Origin: Clostridiales bacterium
GTDB taxonomy: Bacteria; Bacillota; Clostridia; Christensenellales; Aristaeellaceae
NCBI GenBank assembly: GCA_017569285.1
Contig: CP069419.1
Span: 2,852,001-2,916,000 of the forward strand
Direction: 5' to 3'
Length of the DNA: 64,000 bases
In this document: positions 32,363-40,561 of the stretch, in pieces
How the letters are laid out: every line of letters starts with the position of its first letter
How positions within the stretch are numbered: the stretch's first letter is position 1
Program-made: the position numbers and the translations under genes
The notes under the pieces: generated by a model
Seen by the model: only the letters and a program-made list of their open reading frames with translations
Told to the model about the DNA's origin: nothing
The model's database searches: none

Positions 32363-32997
32363 GATACAAAGGGATCATCTTTGACCTGGACGGTGTGATC
32401 TGCTCCACCGATGAATACCATTACCGCGCGTGGAAAACCCTGGCGGACCGCCTGGGGATCCCGTTTGACCGGGAACGGAACAACCGGCTGCGCGGCGTGA
32501 GCCGGATGGAAAGCCTGGAAATCGTCCTGGAAAAAGGCGGAAGGACCTATACCGGCGAAGAAAAGGCAGCCTTTGCCGAAGAGAAGAATACGCTGTACCG
32601 GCAGCTGCTTGCGCAGATGACGCCGGCAGACCTGGCGGACGAAGTGAAGGAAACGCTGGAATCCCTGCGCCGGAGCGGCCTGAAACTGGCCATCGGCTCT
32701 TCCAGCAAAAACACGCCCTTTATCCTGGAACGCATCGGGCTGGGCAGCTTTTTTGACGCGGTGGCGGACGGAAACTGCATCACCCGTTCGAAGCCGGATC
32801 CGGAAGTATTCCTGAAGGCCGCGGAGATGCTGGGGCTTGCGCCGGCGGACTGCCTGGTGGCGGAGGATGCTCGCGCGGGGGTGGAAGCGGCCGTGGCCGG
32901 CGGCTTTGACTGCGCGGCGATCGGGGATGCCCGGGACGATGAGCGGGCTAGGTGGCACCTGAACCGGTTTTCGGATATCCTGAAGAGCCTCGGCTGA
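32359..32997 (+). CDS. Beta-phosphoglucomutase-like HAD phosphatase
   Basis: A 212-residue HAD-superfamily protein, subfamily IA. Motif I FDLDGVICSTDEYHYRAWK has nucleophile Asp9 and acid/base Asp11. Motif II is IGSSSKN, and motif III/IV are KPDPEVFLKAAEMLG and VAEDARAGVEAA. The cap and the sequence after motif I match beta-phosphoglucomutase, which converts beta-glucose 1-phosphate to glucose 6-phosphate; a related sugar phosphatase is possible. It overlaps the GH78-like gene by 4 bp and ends the operon. Confidence 0.88.
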   Translation: MRYKGIIFDLDGVICSTDEYHYRAWKTLADRLGIPFDRERNNRLRGVSRMESLEIVLEKGGRTYTGEEKAAFAEEKNTLYRQLLAQMTPADLADEVKETLESLRRSGLKLAIGSSSKNTPFILERIGLGSFFDAVADGNCITRSKPDPEVFLKAAEMLGLAPADCLVAEDARAGVEAAVAGGFDCAAIGDARDDERARWHLNRFSDILKSLG

Positions 32998-33009
32998 GAC
33001 ACCTGTTCT

Positions 33010-33046
33010 GCACGGCGGGGAAAAGCTTTCCCGGCCGTGCTTTTTT
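33010..33046 (+). terminator. Terminator of the sugar uptake/cleavage operon
   Basis: GCACGGC (33010-33016) pairs with GCCGTGC (33034-33040), with GGGAAA/TTTCCC pairing inside, then TTTTTT. Confidence 0.9.
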
Positions 33047-33152
33047 GCGTGTAAAGAAGCTTTGACACAGGCGCCATGGGCGATGTAAAGTATATTGGAT
33101 GGACAATAATCCCCGGATTTCGGTAGGATGGGCCCGCAAGGAGGACGCGGAA

Positions 33153-33321
33153 ATGGAACTCGGAAAGCGGCTGAAGGAATACAGGGCCCGGGCAGGGATG
33201 ATACGGCATGCTGCTGATTGATGAGAGCCTGGATGATCTTGTGATTGAGACCATCTCTTCAATCCACATCCGGGGAAAAATCAAATGCTCGGACCGTATC
33301 AGGGAGCACTATCAGCTGTAA
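33153..33321 (+). pseudogene. Remnant of an XRE-family regulator
   Basis: An ATG at 33153 with AAGGAGGAC upstream reads MELGKRLKEYRARAGM, the usual N-terminus of an XRE regulator, then stops after six more codons. In another frame (33208-33321) 37 codons read MLLIDESLDDLVIETISSIH...REHYQL and stop. The middle of the gene appears deleted with a frame change. A TTGACA/TAAAGT promoter (33061 on) still precedes it. Confidence 0.6.
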
Positions 33322-33324
33322 AAA

Positions 33325-33380
33325 AAACGGGACTGTCCCCGGTGTTTCAAAATGAGTCAATGAGAAGTCCACATCGACTC
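33325..33380. repeat. Two degenerate REP-type palindromes
   Basis: AAAC (33325) and GTTT (33344) flank GGGACTGTCCCC. Immediately after, GAGTC (33354-33358) and GACTC (33376-33380) flank a worn core (GAGAAGTCC). The same two arm types (GAAAC and GAGTC) stand side by side at 38795-38860, which suggests copies of one dimeric unit. Confidence 0.5.
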
Positions 33381-33470
33381 CGGGAAGGAAACAGCCCGTT
33401 GCCGCGTTATATGGTTGTAGCCGGCAAGGAACGGAGAACCGCAAAGCCGGCGGCGAAAGGAGATTGATTT

Positions 33471-33968
33471 ATGCGTAACATGAAGAGATTTATTGCTTTC
33501 CTGATGCTGTTTGTACTGGCCGCGGGTGTGTGCCACGCGGATATTATCCCGCCCTACGGCGAAGGCCAGATCGGCCTGACGGCCGTGGTGCTGTGCTCGA
33601 ACCTGACGGTGCGCAAGGACCGCAGCGCCTCCTCCGAGGCGGTGACCACCCTGAACGCCGGCGCGCGGTTCATGGTGCAGAACCAGGTGGACGGCTGGGC
33701 GGACTGCTTCCTTTCGGATGACGTGGACGGCGGCTGCTCCGGCTGGGTGAACGCGGACTATGTCGTGGTTGATCCGGCTTGGTACCGGACGAACGGCGCC
33801 ACGGCGGTTTATGCCTGGAACGATACCAAGGCGCCCCGGGTGGGCCTGCTGGATGACGGCGAGATGCTGCCCATCCTGAAGGATGACGGCGACTGGCTGG
33901 TGGTCGGCCTGCGCGGCGCGGCTGGATGGATCCTCAAGACCGACGCGGACAAGGCGTCTCAGAAATAA
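33471..33968 (+). CDS. Secreted bacterial SH3-domain protein
   Basis: A 165-residue protein. Signal peptide 1-23. Residues 35-100 are an SH3b-like domain (LTVRKDRSASSEAVTTLNAG, GWVNADYVV), and a second, weaker repeat spans about 107-160 (GATAVYAWNDTKAPRVGLLD, GAAGWI). Such domains bind cell-wall peptides. Monocistronic, with AAAGGAG before the ATG and a strong terminator. Confidence 0.85.
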   Translation: MRNMKRFIAFLMLFVLAAGVCHADIIPPYGEGQIGLTAVVLCSNLTVRKDRSASSEAVTTLNAGARFMVQNQVDGWADCFLSDDVDGGCSGWVNADYVVVDPAWYRTNGATAVYAWNDTKAPRVGLLDDGEMLPILKDDGDWLVVGLRGAAGWILKTDADKASQK

Positions 33969-33986
33969 ATCAGTCCTGTAACACAA

Positions 33987-34018
33987 AGCGGCCTGCCCGG
34001 ATGGGCAGGCCGCTCCTT
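33987..34018 (+). terminator. Terminator of the SH3 protein gene
   Basis: AGCGGCCTGCCC (33987-33998), loop GGAT, GGGCAGGCCGCT (34003-34014), CCTTTT. Confidence 0.9.
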
Positions 34019-34094
34019 TTGTCCCGGGGTTTTATTCCGCTCGGTTCGAGTATATAATAGAAAAACAGAGAGAACAGGATAAGGGGGCGTCAAT

Positions 34095-36419
34095 ATGAAA
34101 CGGCTGATCCGGGGACTGGCACTGCTGCTGGCGGTATGCCTCGGCGCGGGATTGTGCCCGGCCATGGCGGAAGGGGAGACTCCGGCGTATACCGACGTGG
34201 CCGTCCTCTCCACCACGGATATGCACGGGAAGTGCTGGGAGACGAACGTGCTGACCGGCGGGGCGGAGAAGCACAACATGCTGCGGGTATCCACCGCGGT
34301 GAAGGAGATCCGGGCAACGTTCGGGGAGGAGAACGTTCTCCTGATCGACAACGGCGACCTGTACCAGGGCACGCAGGTGTCGGAATACCAGCTGCTGCAG
34401 CGCCACATGGGCCTCAGCGAAGATCCCCTGGTGATGGCCCTGTGCCTGAAGGAGATGCGGTATACGGCGTCCGTGCTGGGGAATCACGAGTTCAACTACC
34501 CGTGGGAAGTGATGAGCGAAACCTACCGGTGGCTGGAGGAAAACGGCGTGCCGGTGCTGGCAGCGAACGTCTGCCATGACGGCAGTGAAGCGGGAACGGA
34601 AGCGGGGCAGCAGGCTTTTACGCCATACATCATCCGCACCGTGACGGTGAACGGGCATGAGCACATAATCGGAATCCTCGGGCTGGAAAACTGCGACATC
34701 ACCCGCTGGGACCTGCCGTACAACTATCCCGGGCTGCAGTTCGTGCATCCCGGCAACGACGGCTTCTCCATGGCGGAGGAGGCAAAGCGTTTCCTGCCGG
34801 AAATGCGGGAGGCGGGCTGCGAGTTCATTATCGTATCGTATCACGGCGGGCTGGGGAATGCGGAAAGCCGCCTGGTTTTCGGCGGCAACTCCGAGAGCCA
34901 GGCCATGCGCCTGGTGGCGGAAACCGCGGACATCGACCTGCTGATCAACGGCCATGACCATTCCGACGGATATTCCGGCCAGCTGTTCGCGAACGCGGAG
35001 GGCCGGGAGATCCCCATGGTGAACGGCGGCGGGCAGGAGCTGACCCGCACGGTGTTCCGCTTTACGGAGAATGAAAACGGCGCCCTGGAATGGGAACTGC
35101 TGGAAAGCGCCAACCTGGATCCTGCCCAATACGACGTGGACGCGGAACTGGAGGAGAAGGTGCGGCCATACGCCGATATGGCGGAAAGATATGTGGAGCA
35201 GCCGGTGGGAATCGCCGGCGGCGAATGGGACGGGAGCCGGGACTACCATACCCGGCAGACGGATTCCATGGACCTGGTTGCCAAGGTGTGCATTGACATG
35301 ACGACGCTGCGGATTGCCGAAATGGCGGACGAGTACGGCGCCGATGCCGTGATGGCGGAAGCCGGAACGGACCACCTGGACACGGACATGTCCATTACCA
35401 CGGTGACGGTATCCGGAAACTACGTGGTGGAAGCCGGACCGGTCTCCATGAAGGATATCTACAAACTGTACCGCTATGCCAACAGCATCCTGGTGATCCC
35501 GATGACCGGCGCGCAGATCCGCGCGGTGATGGAGGAGAACGCCTCCGGACGGCTGGCCGCACGGGTGCACGGCGGCACGGCGTTTGCCTACGCGAAGGGC
35601 GACACCAACACCCACCTGATTTTCGGCGGGCTGAACTTCAGCTATGACCTGGCCAGGCCGGACGGGGAGAAGGTTGTGATCGAAGGCTTCGCGAACGGGC
35701 GGCCCTTTGAGGACGACCGGGTGTACCTCGCGGCAGTGAACAACTACATTCTGGGCAACGCGCGGTGCGGCCTGCGGAGCTTCTCCGCGGAGGACGCCAT
35801 ATGGGCGCAGATGGAAGGCGACGGCGAGATCGTGCAGGGCCTGATTGCTGAATACCTGACGCGGCAGGGCACCGTGACGCCGGCGGACTTCGGCTGGCAC
35901 TGGGGAATCACATATTCCGGCGACACGGAGGACGTGCAGCTGCCGGAAGGAACGGAAGCCGGCGCCAACATGGTGCTGATCCCCGCGGACGGGCAGCAGG
36001 TGATCATCTACCATGAGGCGGAGCAGCTGGCCATGACCGGGGAACCGGCCAACGGCGGGCTGGACGCCGTACGGTGGGAAGCCGCGGGCGAGGTGCTTGC
36101 GGGACCGATGCCTGAGGGCGCGGTGGTGTTCACCGTTCACGTGGATGAGAACTATGTGTTCCGGTTCAGCGACCCGGAGGGCCGGTGGCTGGTGACGACG
36201 CCCAGCGGGAACAGCCTCACACTGGAGAAGGAACCGGCGGACGAAAAGCTGGCCTGCTGGCACCTGGAGCCGGGATACGGCGGCTGGTATATCGTCAATG
36301 AGGGAGCACGGTACAGCCAGGCGCTGGAGCTGTACTCCGGCCGCTTCACCACCTACGGTCTCAGCCCCAGCGGGCTGTACACCTTCAACTTCTACGAGCC
36401 GGCCGAAGCCGGCCAGTAA
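34095..36419 (+). CDS. Secreted 5'-nucleotidase / cyclic phosphodiesterase-family metallophosphatase
   Basis: A 774-residue protein. Signal peptide 1-25. The metallophosphatase domain carries all five metal motifs: STTDMHG (Asp42, His44), DNGDLYQG, LGNHEF, SYHGG and NGHDHSDG. A 5'-nucleotidase C-terminal domain follows (about 370-600: YANSILVIPMTGAQIRAVME), then about 150 residues of beta-rich tail. It acts outside the cell, releasing phosphate from nucleotides or cyclic nucleotides. Monocistronic, with TATAAT about 40 bp upstream and a terminator after the stop. Confidence 0.92.
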   Translation: MKRLIRGLALLLAVCLGAGLCPAMAEGETPAYTDVAVLSTTDMHGKCWETNVLTGGAEKHNMLRVSTAVKEIRATFGEENVLLIDNGDLYQGTQVSEYQLLQRHMGLSEDPLVMALCLKEMRYTASVLGNHEFNYPWEVMSETYRWLEENGVPVLAANVCHDGSEAGTEAGQQAFTPYIIRTVTVNGHEHIIGILGLENCDITRWDLPYNYPGLQFVHPGNDGFSMAEEAKRFLPEMREAGCEFIIVSYHGGLGNAESRLVFGGNSESQAMRLVAETADIDLLINGHDHSDGYSGQLFANAEGREIPMVNGGGQELTRTVFRFTENENGALEWELLESANLDPAQYDVDAELEEKVRPYADMAERYVEQPVGIAGGEWDGSRDYHTRQTDSMDLVAKVCIDMTTLRIAEMADEYGADAVMAEAGTDHLDTDMSITTVTVSGNYVVEAGPVSMKDIYKLYRYANSILVIPMTGAQIRAVMEENASGRLAARVHGGTAFAYAKGDTNTHLIFGGLNFSYDLARPDGEKVVIEGFANGRPFEDDRVYLAAVNNYILGNARCGLRSFSAEDAIWAQMEGDGEIVQGLIAEYLTRQGTVTPADFGWHWGITYSGDTEDVQLPEGTEAGANMVLIPADGQQVIIYHEAEQLAMTGEPANGGLDAVRWEAAGEVLAGPMPEGAVVFTVHVDENYVFRFSDPEGRWLVTTPSGNSLTLEKEPADEKLACWHLEPGYGGWYIVNEGARYSQALELYSGRFTTYGLSPSGLYTFNFYEPAEAGQ

Positions 36420-36433
36420 AGCAAACCAAAGCA

Positions 36434-36463
36434 AAAGGGCCATGCAGCAGCATGGTCCTTTTT
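36434..36463 (+). terminator. Terminator of the 5'-nucleotidase gene
   Basis: AAAGGGCCATG (36434-36444) pairs with CATGGTCCTTT (36451-36461), followed by TTT. Confidence 0.8.
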
Positions 36464-36493
36464 GTATCCCCGGGCCGCAGTCTGTCCGGCAAC

Positions 36494-36530
36494 GGAAAAA
36501 GGGAGGCCGCCGATGGGGTTGGCGGCCTCC
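36494..36530 (-). terminator. Terminator of the FMN-binding rhodanese gene
   Basis: GGAGGCCGCC (36502-36511) pairs with GGCGGCCTCC (36521-36530). On the minus strand CTTTTT follows (36500-36495). Confidence 0.88.
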
Positions 36531-36567
36531 GAGGGAAAGAGGATAGGAACGTCGTTCGGAATGCGGC

Positions 36568-37908
36568 TTACGGGGCCGGCGCAATGCGGGTGAGGCCGTC
36601 GAAGCTGTAGGTGGCTGTGACGGCGATTTCCGGGGTGTCGGTGACGATGGAGCGGTATTCCGCGCCGGCGTAATGCGCCATGCCGCCGATGTTGTAGATC
36701 TTGGACATATCCCAGCCGCGGGCATTCAGGAGCTTCATCATATTGTTGACCCGGCCGCCGGACTGGCACATGAGGAAGATGGTCTTTCCCTTGGGGAAGA
36801 GCGCCTCGAGGATTTCATCCGATTCGGCGTATACCGGAATGGGATCGTCCGGGGATCCGCCGTAAAGCTGCGGCAGTGCCGGATCATTGGCGGCTTCCGC
36901 GTTGAAGATCAGGGCGAAATACGGGATGCACTCGAAGTTCCGGATATGCTTCTTGGCATAGTCGGTATAATCCCGCAGGTCGATGTACATGACATCCGTC
37001 CGGCCCAGGTACTGCTTCAGGTTCTCGCTGTTGATGGCCGAGCAGGTGGGCCCGAAGTTGCCGGGTTCGCAGACCGTTTCGGTGGGATCGTCCTTGTTGG
37101 CCTGGTAGGTTTTGGTGGTGTCCACGGGCGGAGGCAGCTCGGCTTCCTCCTGCGCGGAGGCGGCCGTCGCGGCGGCGGCAGCGACTTCCTTCTTTGCCTC
37201 GAAGACCTTCCGCAGTTCAGCGGATTCCGCGTCGCCGTCGAAGAATTCATCCGTCGCGTGGTAGGCATACAGCGCCTGGACAATCCGCAGGATGTTGTTG
37301 GAGGAGACGGTGGCGCCGGTGACCGCGTCCACGGTCATTGCCGCGCGGCCTTCGCCCTCGGCGTAATCGGTGAAGTCGTCGATGGTGCTCTTGTCCTTCA
37401 GCTGGTCATAGGTTTTGCCGATGTAGTAGGGGATCATTTCCGCCTTGACCAGGTCGTAGTTGGCGTTGGGCGCGGTGGGCGGAGGATTGCTGTCGCCCCA
37501 GAAGCCGCCCAGGTAGTGACCGGTGGAATCCGCGTCAAAGGACAGGGTGCGGATTGCCGAATCCCCGATCTTTCCGGAAGAGGGCAGCGTCAGCTCCACA
37601 TATGCCGTAGACCATACGTTGACGTCCGCGGACCGGCAGGTGCAGGAAATGAACGTGACCTGGTACTTGATGTAGTTCCGGGCTACATACTTGAAGGGGA
37701 CAAACGCGTAGAAGAGGTCTTCGTCCTTGGGCCCGTCAATATGGCTGAACGGGATCACGGCGATCTGGTTGGCCTTGCTGCCCGGGCCCACTTTGGCGGT
37801 GGTGTTGAGGAAATTGTTTACGTCACCCAGGGACAGATCGTCCGCTGAGGCACACAGGGGCATCAGCAGGAGCAGGCAGAGGAATAATGCGGTCAGTTTT
37901 TTGAACAT
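36568..37908 (-). CDS. Secreted FMN-binding (flavinylated) protein with rhodanese domain
   Basis: A 446-residue protein. Signal peptide 1-22. An FMN-binding domain has the ApbE flavinylation motif DAVTGAT (194-200; Thr200 would carry FMN). An Ala/Glu-rich linker (240-262) leads to a rhodanese-like domain (about 290-430) with Cys381 in LMCQSGGRVNNM. This combination suggests extracytoplasmic electron or sulfur transfer. GGAGGCATCC precedes the ATG. A Crp/Fnr-type palindrome lies at an activating position upstream, next to the regulator gene that probably controls it. Confidence 0.87.
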   Translation of the reverse strand: MFKKLTALFLCLLLLMPLCASADDLSLGDVNNFLNTTAKVGPGSKANQIAVIPFSHIDGPKDEDLFYAFVPFKYVARNYIKYQVTFISCTCRSADVNVWSTAYVELTLPSSGKIGDSAIRTLSFDADSTGHYLGGFWGDSNPPPTAPNANYDLVKAEMIPYYIGKTYDQLKDKSTIDDFTDYAEGEGRAAMTVDAVTGATVSSNNILRIVQALYAYHATDEFFDGDAESAELRKVFEAKKEVAAAAATAASAQEEAELPPPVDTTKTYQANKDDPTETVCEPGNFGPTCSAINSENLKQYLGRTDVMYIDLRDYTDYAKKHIRNFECIPYFALIFNAEAANDPALPQLYGGSPDDPIPVYAESDEILEALFPKGKTIFLMCQSGGRVNNMMKLLNARGWDMSKIYNIGGMAHYAGAEYRSIVTDTPEIAVTATYSFDGLTRIAPAP

Positions 37909-37945
37909 TGGGATGCCTCCTTATGAAGTTTTATCGGATGATATG

Positions 37946-37987
37946 ATTATACACAATTTCTCACTGGTTGTCTGTGACCTGGTCACA
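37946..37987 (-). promoter_or_regulatory. Crp/Fnr-type activated promoter of the rhodanese gene
   Basis: TGTGACC-T-GGTCACA (37973-37987) is a perfect 15-bp palindrome resembling Crp/Fnr half-sites. The minus-strand -10 box TATAAT is at 37951-37946, giving a predicted start near 37939. The palindrome is then centred about 41 bp upstream, the class II activation position. No good -35 box is present, as expected for an activated promoter. Confidence 0.75.
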
Positions 37988-37992
37988 TATTG

Positions 37993-38652
37993 CTAAATTG
38001 CCGCTTTTTCCAGCTTGTCCATATCCAGGACCAGGATGCCGCCCCGGCGGATCCGGATGATTCCGTCCGCGGCAAAGCGTTTGAGCATCCGGCCCACGGT
38101 TTCCCGGACGGAATTGACGCGTGCCGCCAGTTCCTCCTGCGTCATCCGGACTTCCGGGCATCCGTTTTCCCGGCAGGCGCTGAGCAGGAAACCCGCCAGG
38201 CGTTTGTCCAGCGGGAAGAAAAGCGTCTGCTCCATCACGGCGACCACAGAGGAAAAACGCCGGGTGGCCAGCTCGTAGGCAAAGCAGCGGACATGGACAT
38301 TCTGCGCGCACAGTTCACCGAACAGGCTGACGGGAACAATGAGGATATCGGAGGGCTTTGAAACCTCCATATGCGCCTCGAACCGGAGATGCGACAGCAC
38401 ACACGAGGCGGAGATGATGCAGTTGTCGTTTTCGGTGACCCGGAACAGCGTGACCTTCCGGCCTTCATCCGACAGCAGGTAAGCCCGCGTTTCCCCGCGC
38501 AGGATGTGGATCATTCCCACGCACTCCACACAGGGACCGTAAATCTGCGTGCCCGCTTCATAGTGCCGGATATAGGCGGCCGCGGTTACGCGTTCCTTTT
38601 CCTTATCCGTGAGGTCATCAAAATACGGAAGGTTTTTCAGCAGCTCAGTCAT
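37993..38652 (-). CDS. Crp/Fnr-family transcriptional regulator
   Basis: A 219-residue protein. A cNMP-binding-like beta-roll (about 10-125) is followed by a Crp HTH (about 165-210: RMTQEELAARVNSVRETVGRML). Cysteines Cys40, Cys43, Cys74 and Cys79 lie in the sensor domain, so a redox or Fe-S input is possible, but the classical Fnr cysteine set is not evident. Its stop is 5 bp from the palindrome upstream of the rhodanese gene, in the same direction. Confidence 0.9.
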   Translation of the reverse strand: MTELLKNLPYFDDLTDKEKERVTAAAYIRHYEAGTQIYGPCVECVGMIHILRGETRAYLLSDEGRKVTLFRVTENDNCIISASCVLSHLRFEAHMEVSKPSDILIVPVSLFGELCAQNVHVRCFAYELATRRFSSVVAVMEQTLFFPLDKRLAGFLLSACRENGCPEVRMTQEELAARVNSVRETVGRMLKRFAADGIIRIRRGGILVLDMDKLEKAAI

Positions 38653-38794
38653 ATTTCCCCCTTCCGGGCAGGACCCGGCGGATCTGTCTGTTCAGTACCT
38701 GAAAGGAAAAAACTCTCTGCCGTTATTTTACTATGAGGAATGGGAAAATGAAACAGCGAAAAGCGCTTTTTTATCAAAAAGAAATGCAGAAAAT

Positions 38795-38860
38795 GAGTCA
38801 TTGAGAACCGTCCCCGATGACTCTAAAGATGAAACGACGGGGACTGTCCCCATCGTTTCA
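38795..38860. repeat. Pair of REP-type palindromes with different arms
   Basis: GAGTCAT (38795-38801) / ATGACTC (38817-38823) flanks TGAGAACCGTCCCCG. Seven bases on, TGAAACGA (38830-38837) / TCGTTTCA (38853-38860) flanks CGGGGACTGTCCCCA. The arms differ in every position yet pair perfectly, while the cores are alike. Confidence 0.8.
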
Positions 38861-38866
38861 GGGCGG

Positions 38867-39268
38867 TCAGCAGCGCATGAAGCCGCAGCAGCCGATTTCG
38901 GAAAATTCGGTGAACCCCAGGGATTTGTAAAAAGCGATGGTTTTGGGCGTGTTGTCGGTGACCAGCTCCACCTGGCGAACAACCGGATACCGGGCAAGCA
39001 CCGCGCGGACCAGCACCGTGGCAATGCCCTGCCGCTGGTGTGCCGGATCCACCAGGAGATCCTGGATGAAGACGATGGTGGCTCCATCGCCGACCGCGCG
39101 GATGAGCCCGATGAGCTCATCCCCTTCATATGCCGCCAAAGTCAGCAGGGAATGGCGGAACCCCTGCTCCAGGGTATCGGGGTTATCCGTATAGGCCGTC
39201 CAGCCGACGGCGGTATAGAGCCGGAGGATTTCCTCCTCCCGGTATTCGGTGTATTCCCTGATTTCCAT
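38867..39268 (-). CDS. GNAT family N-acetyltransferase
   Basis: A 133-residue GNAT with CoA loop DLLVDPAHQRQGIATVLVRA and motif B PKTIAFYKSLGFTEF. The C-terminal ISEIGCCGFMRC-like tail (EIGCCGFMRC) is typical of a widespread small-GNAT group of unknown substrate. Start 39268 has GAGGTA upstream; frame extensions lack ribosome sites. It follows the ASCH gene by 22 bp, so the two form an operon. Confidence 0.85.
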   Translation of the reverse strand: MEIREYTEYREEEILRLYTAVGWTAYTDNPDTLEQGFRHSLLTLAAYEGDELIGLIRAVGDGATIVFIQDLLVDPAHQRQGIATVLVRAVLARYPVVRQVELVTDNTPKTIAFYKSLGFTEFSEIGCCGFMRC

Positions 39269-39290
39269 ATCGTACCTCAAAAAAGACTGA

Positions 39291-39713
39291 TCAGGCGTAG
39301 ACGACCTCGAACTCCTCACAGACGACCCGGGTGTTTCCGTCAAAGGTACGCCCGATGGAGGAAAGCTCTTCCTTCAGGAAGGATTCATGAACCTCCCGCC
39401 AGTACGCCAGGGAGCGGTCGCCTTCGCCTTCCCGGAAGGCATGCTCCGCGGCGACTTCGTCAAACGGAACGACATATACTCGGGTGGTCCGGATGATGCA
39501 GACCGCCTCATCCGCTGAATCCAGGATGACGCTGGTTTCCCCGGGCTGCGGAAGGTCTTCGCCTTCCGCCTCGTACAGGTCGTATGCCGAGCAGGTGGCG
39601 GTTTTGATTCCCGCTTTGACCAGGGCAGCCAGCTTGTCCGCCGCCTCCCCAAATGCCCAGGCGTCATATTCACCGGCCAGGCCGGACTGTTTCCACATTT
39701 CCTCTGCAGTCAT
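39291..39713 (-). CDS. ASCH-domain protein
   Basis: A 140-residue protein of the ASCH (PUA-like) family. GIKTATCSAYDLYEAEGEDL and the later DRSLAYWREVHESFLKEEL match the family. These proteins are thought to bind RNA or nucleotides; some cleave modified nucleosides. AGAAGGAG precedes the ATG. First gene of a two-gene unit with the GNAT. Confidence 0.87.
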   Translation of the reverse strand: MTAEEMWKQSGLAGEYDAWAFGEAADKLAALVKAGIKTATCSAYDLYEAEGEDLPQPGETSVILDSADEAVCIIRTTRVYVVPFDEVAAEHAFREGEGDRSLAYWREVHESFLKEELSSIGRTFDGNTRVVCEEFEVVYA

Positions 39714-39740
39714 GGATATCTCCTTCTGATTGAAATGCTG

Positions 39741-39844
39741 AAAATCGAACGAAAGGAACCTATCCGGGGCTGCCGCCCGTTCTCCGCTGAAAACTATCCA
39801 CCGGATAGTTTTCCGGGCGCTCCGAACCCCTGCGTTCGATTTTT
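39741..39844. repeat. Long (about 103-bp) REP variant, copy A
   Basis: Ends AAAATCGAACG (39741) and CGTTCGATTTT (39833-39843) are inverted complements. The left end reads as a normal element up to GAAAGGAACC, then about 70 bp intervene, including the hairpin AAAACTATCC-ACC-GGATAGTTTT, before the normal right end CTGCGTTCGAT. It overlaps the stop codon of the NUDIX gene. An almost identical copy is at 44354. Confidence 0.85.
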
Positions 39845-40379
39845 ACTTTCTCGTCGGGTCGCGGTAGGTTTCCACGCTGCGGTGGTTCCGCATGAAGAAC
39901 AGCAGGGAGACGAGGCCCTTCTCATAGGGGATGAACTGACGGTCATCGATCATCTGCAGGATCTCTTCCAGGGTGGCCCATCTGACCGCCTGGACCTCTT
40001 CCGGCTGCAGGCGCAGGGTGGACAGGTCCACGTCCTGGTTGACGGCATAGAAATCGTCAAACCCGCGATCGAAGTTGATCGTCAGCACCGGACGGACACC
40101 GGAAAGATCCACGGACAGGCCGATCTCCTCCCGGGTTTCCCGCTCCGCCGCGGCAATGCTGGTATCCCCGGCGACGGCGCAGCCGCCGACGCTCATATCC
40201 CAGTAATTGGACCAGCCGCTCTTGAAGGGCTGGCGCTGCTGGATGAGCATCCGGCCCTGGGAATCAAAAATGCAGACATGCACGACCAACCGGCACAGGC
40301 CCTCCGGCACGATGGTTCCGCGCACCATGGTCTTTCCGGTTCTTACCCGGTCCTCCGTATACAGATCCAACAGTTCCAT
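39843..40379 (-). CDS. NUDIX hydrolase (IPP isomerase-like subgroup)
   Basis: A 178-residue protein. The Nudix box spans GCAVAGD...RETREEIGL; the first Glu is Asp here, while the metal-binding RExxEE core is intact. The N-terminal LLDLYTEDRVRTGKTMVRG is typical of the group including isopentenyl-diphosphate isomerase-like NUDIX enzymes. The substrate is unknown. Start 40379 follows GGAGGGATC. Its stop codon lies within the long REP at 39741-39844. Confidence 0.87.
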   Translation of the reverse strand: MELLDLYTEDRVRTGKTMVRGTIVPEGLCRLVVHVCIFDSQGRMLIQQRQPFKSGWSNYWDMSVGGCAVAGDTSIAAAERETREEIGLSVDLSGVRPVLTINFDRGFDDFYAVNQDVDLSTLRLQPEEVQAVRWATLEEILQMIDDRQFIPYEKGLVSLLFFMRNHRSVETYRDPTRK

Positions 40380-40561
40380 GGAAGATCCCTCCATCCTGTA
40401 TTCCCCGGAAGGGGAAAACGTCCCGAAAATGATAGCACTTCCGGGAACACCGCGCAACCGCTTCGCAGGGCTTTCAGCGCAGGAAATTCAACTATTGCCA
40501 TAGAAAAGGAAGTGTGCTACAATCCCACTCACTTCACATCTGAACAGGGAGGCGAACGGCG

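Noticed and set aside
34032-36725. Nearly 900-codon antisense frame opposite the 5'-nucleotidase gene
   Set aside because: The sense strand contains all five metallophosphatase motifs behind a signal peptide; the antisense frame is compositional.
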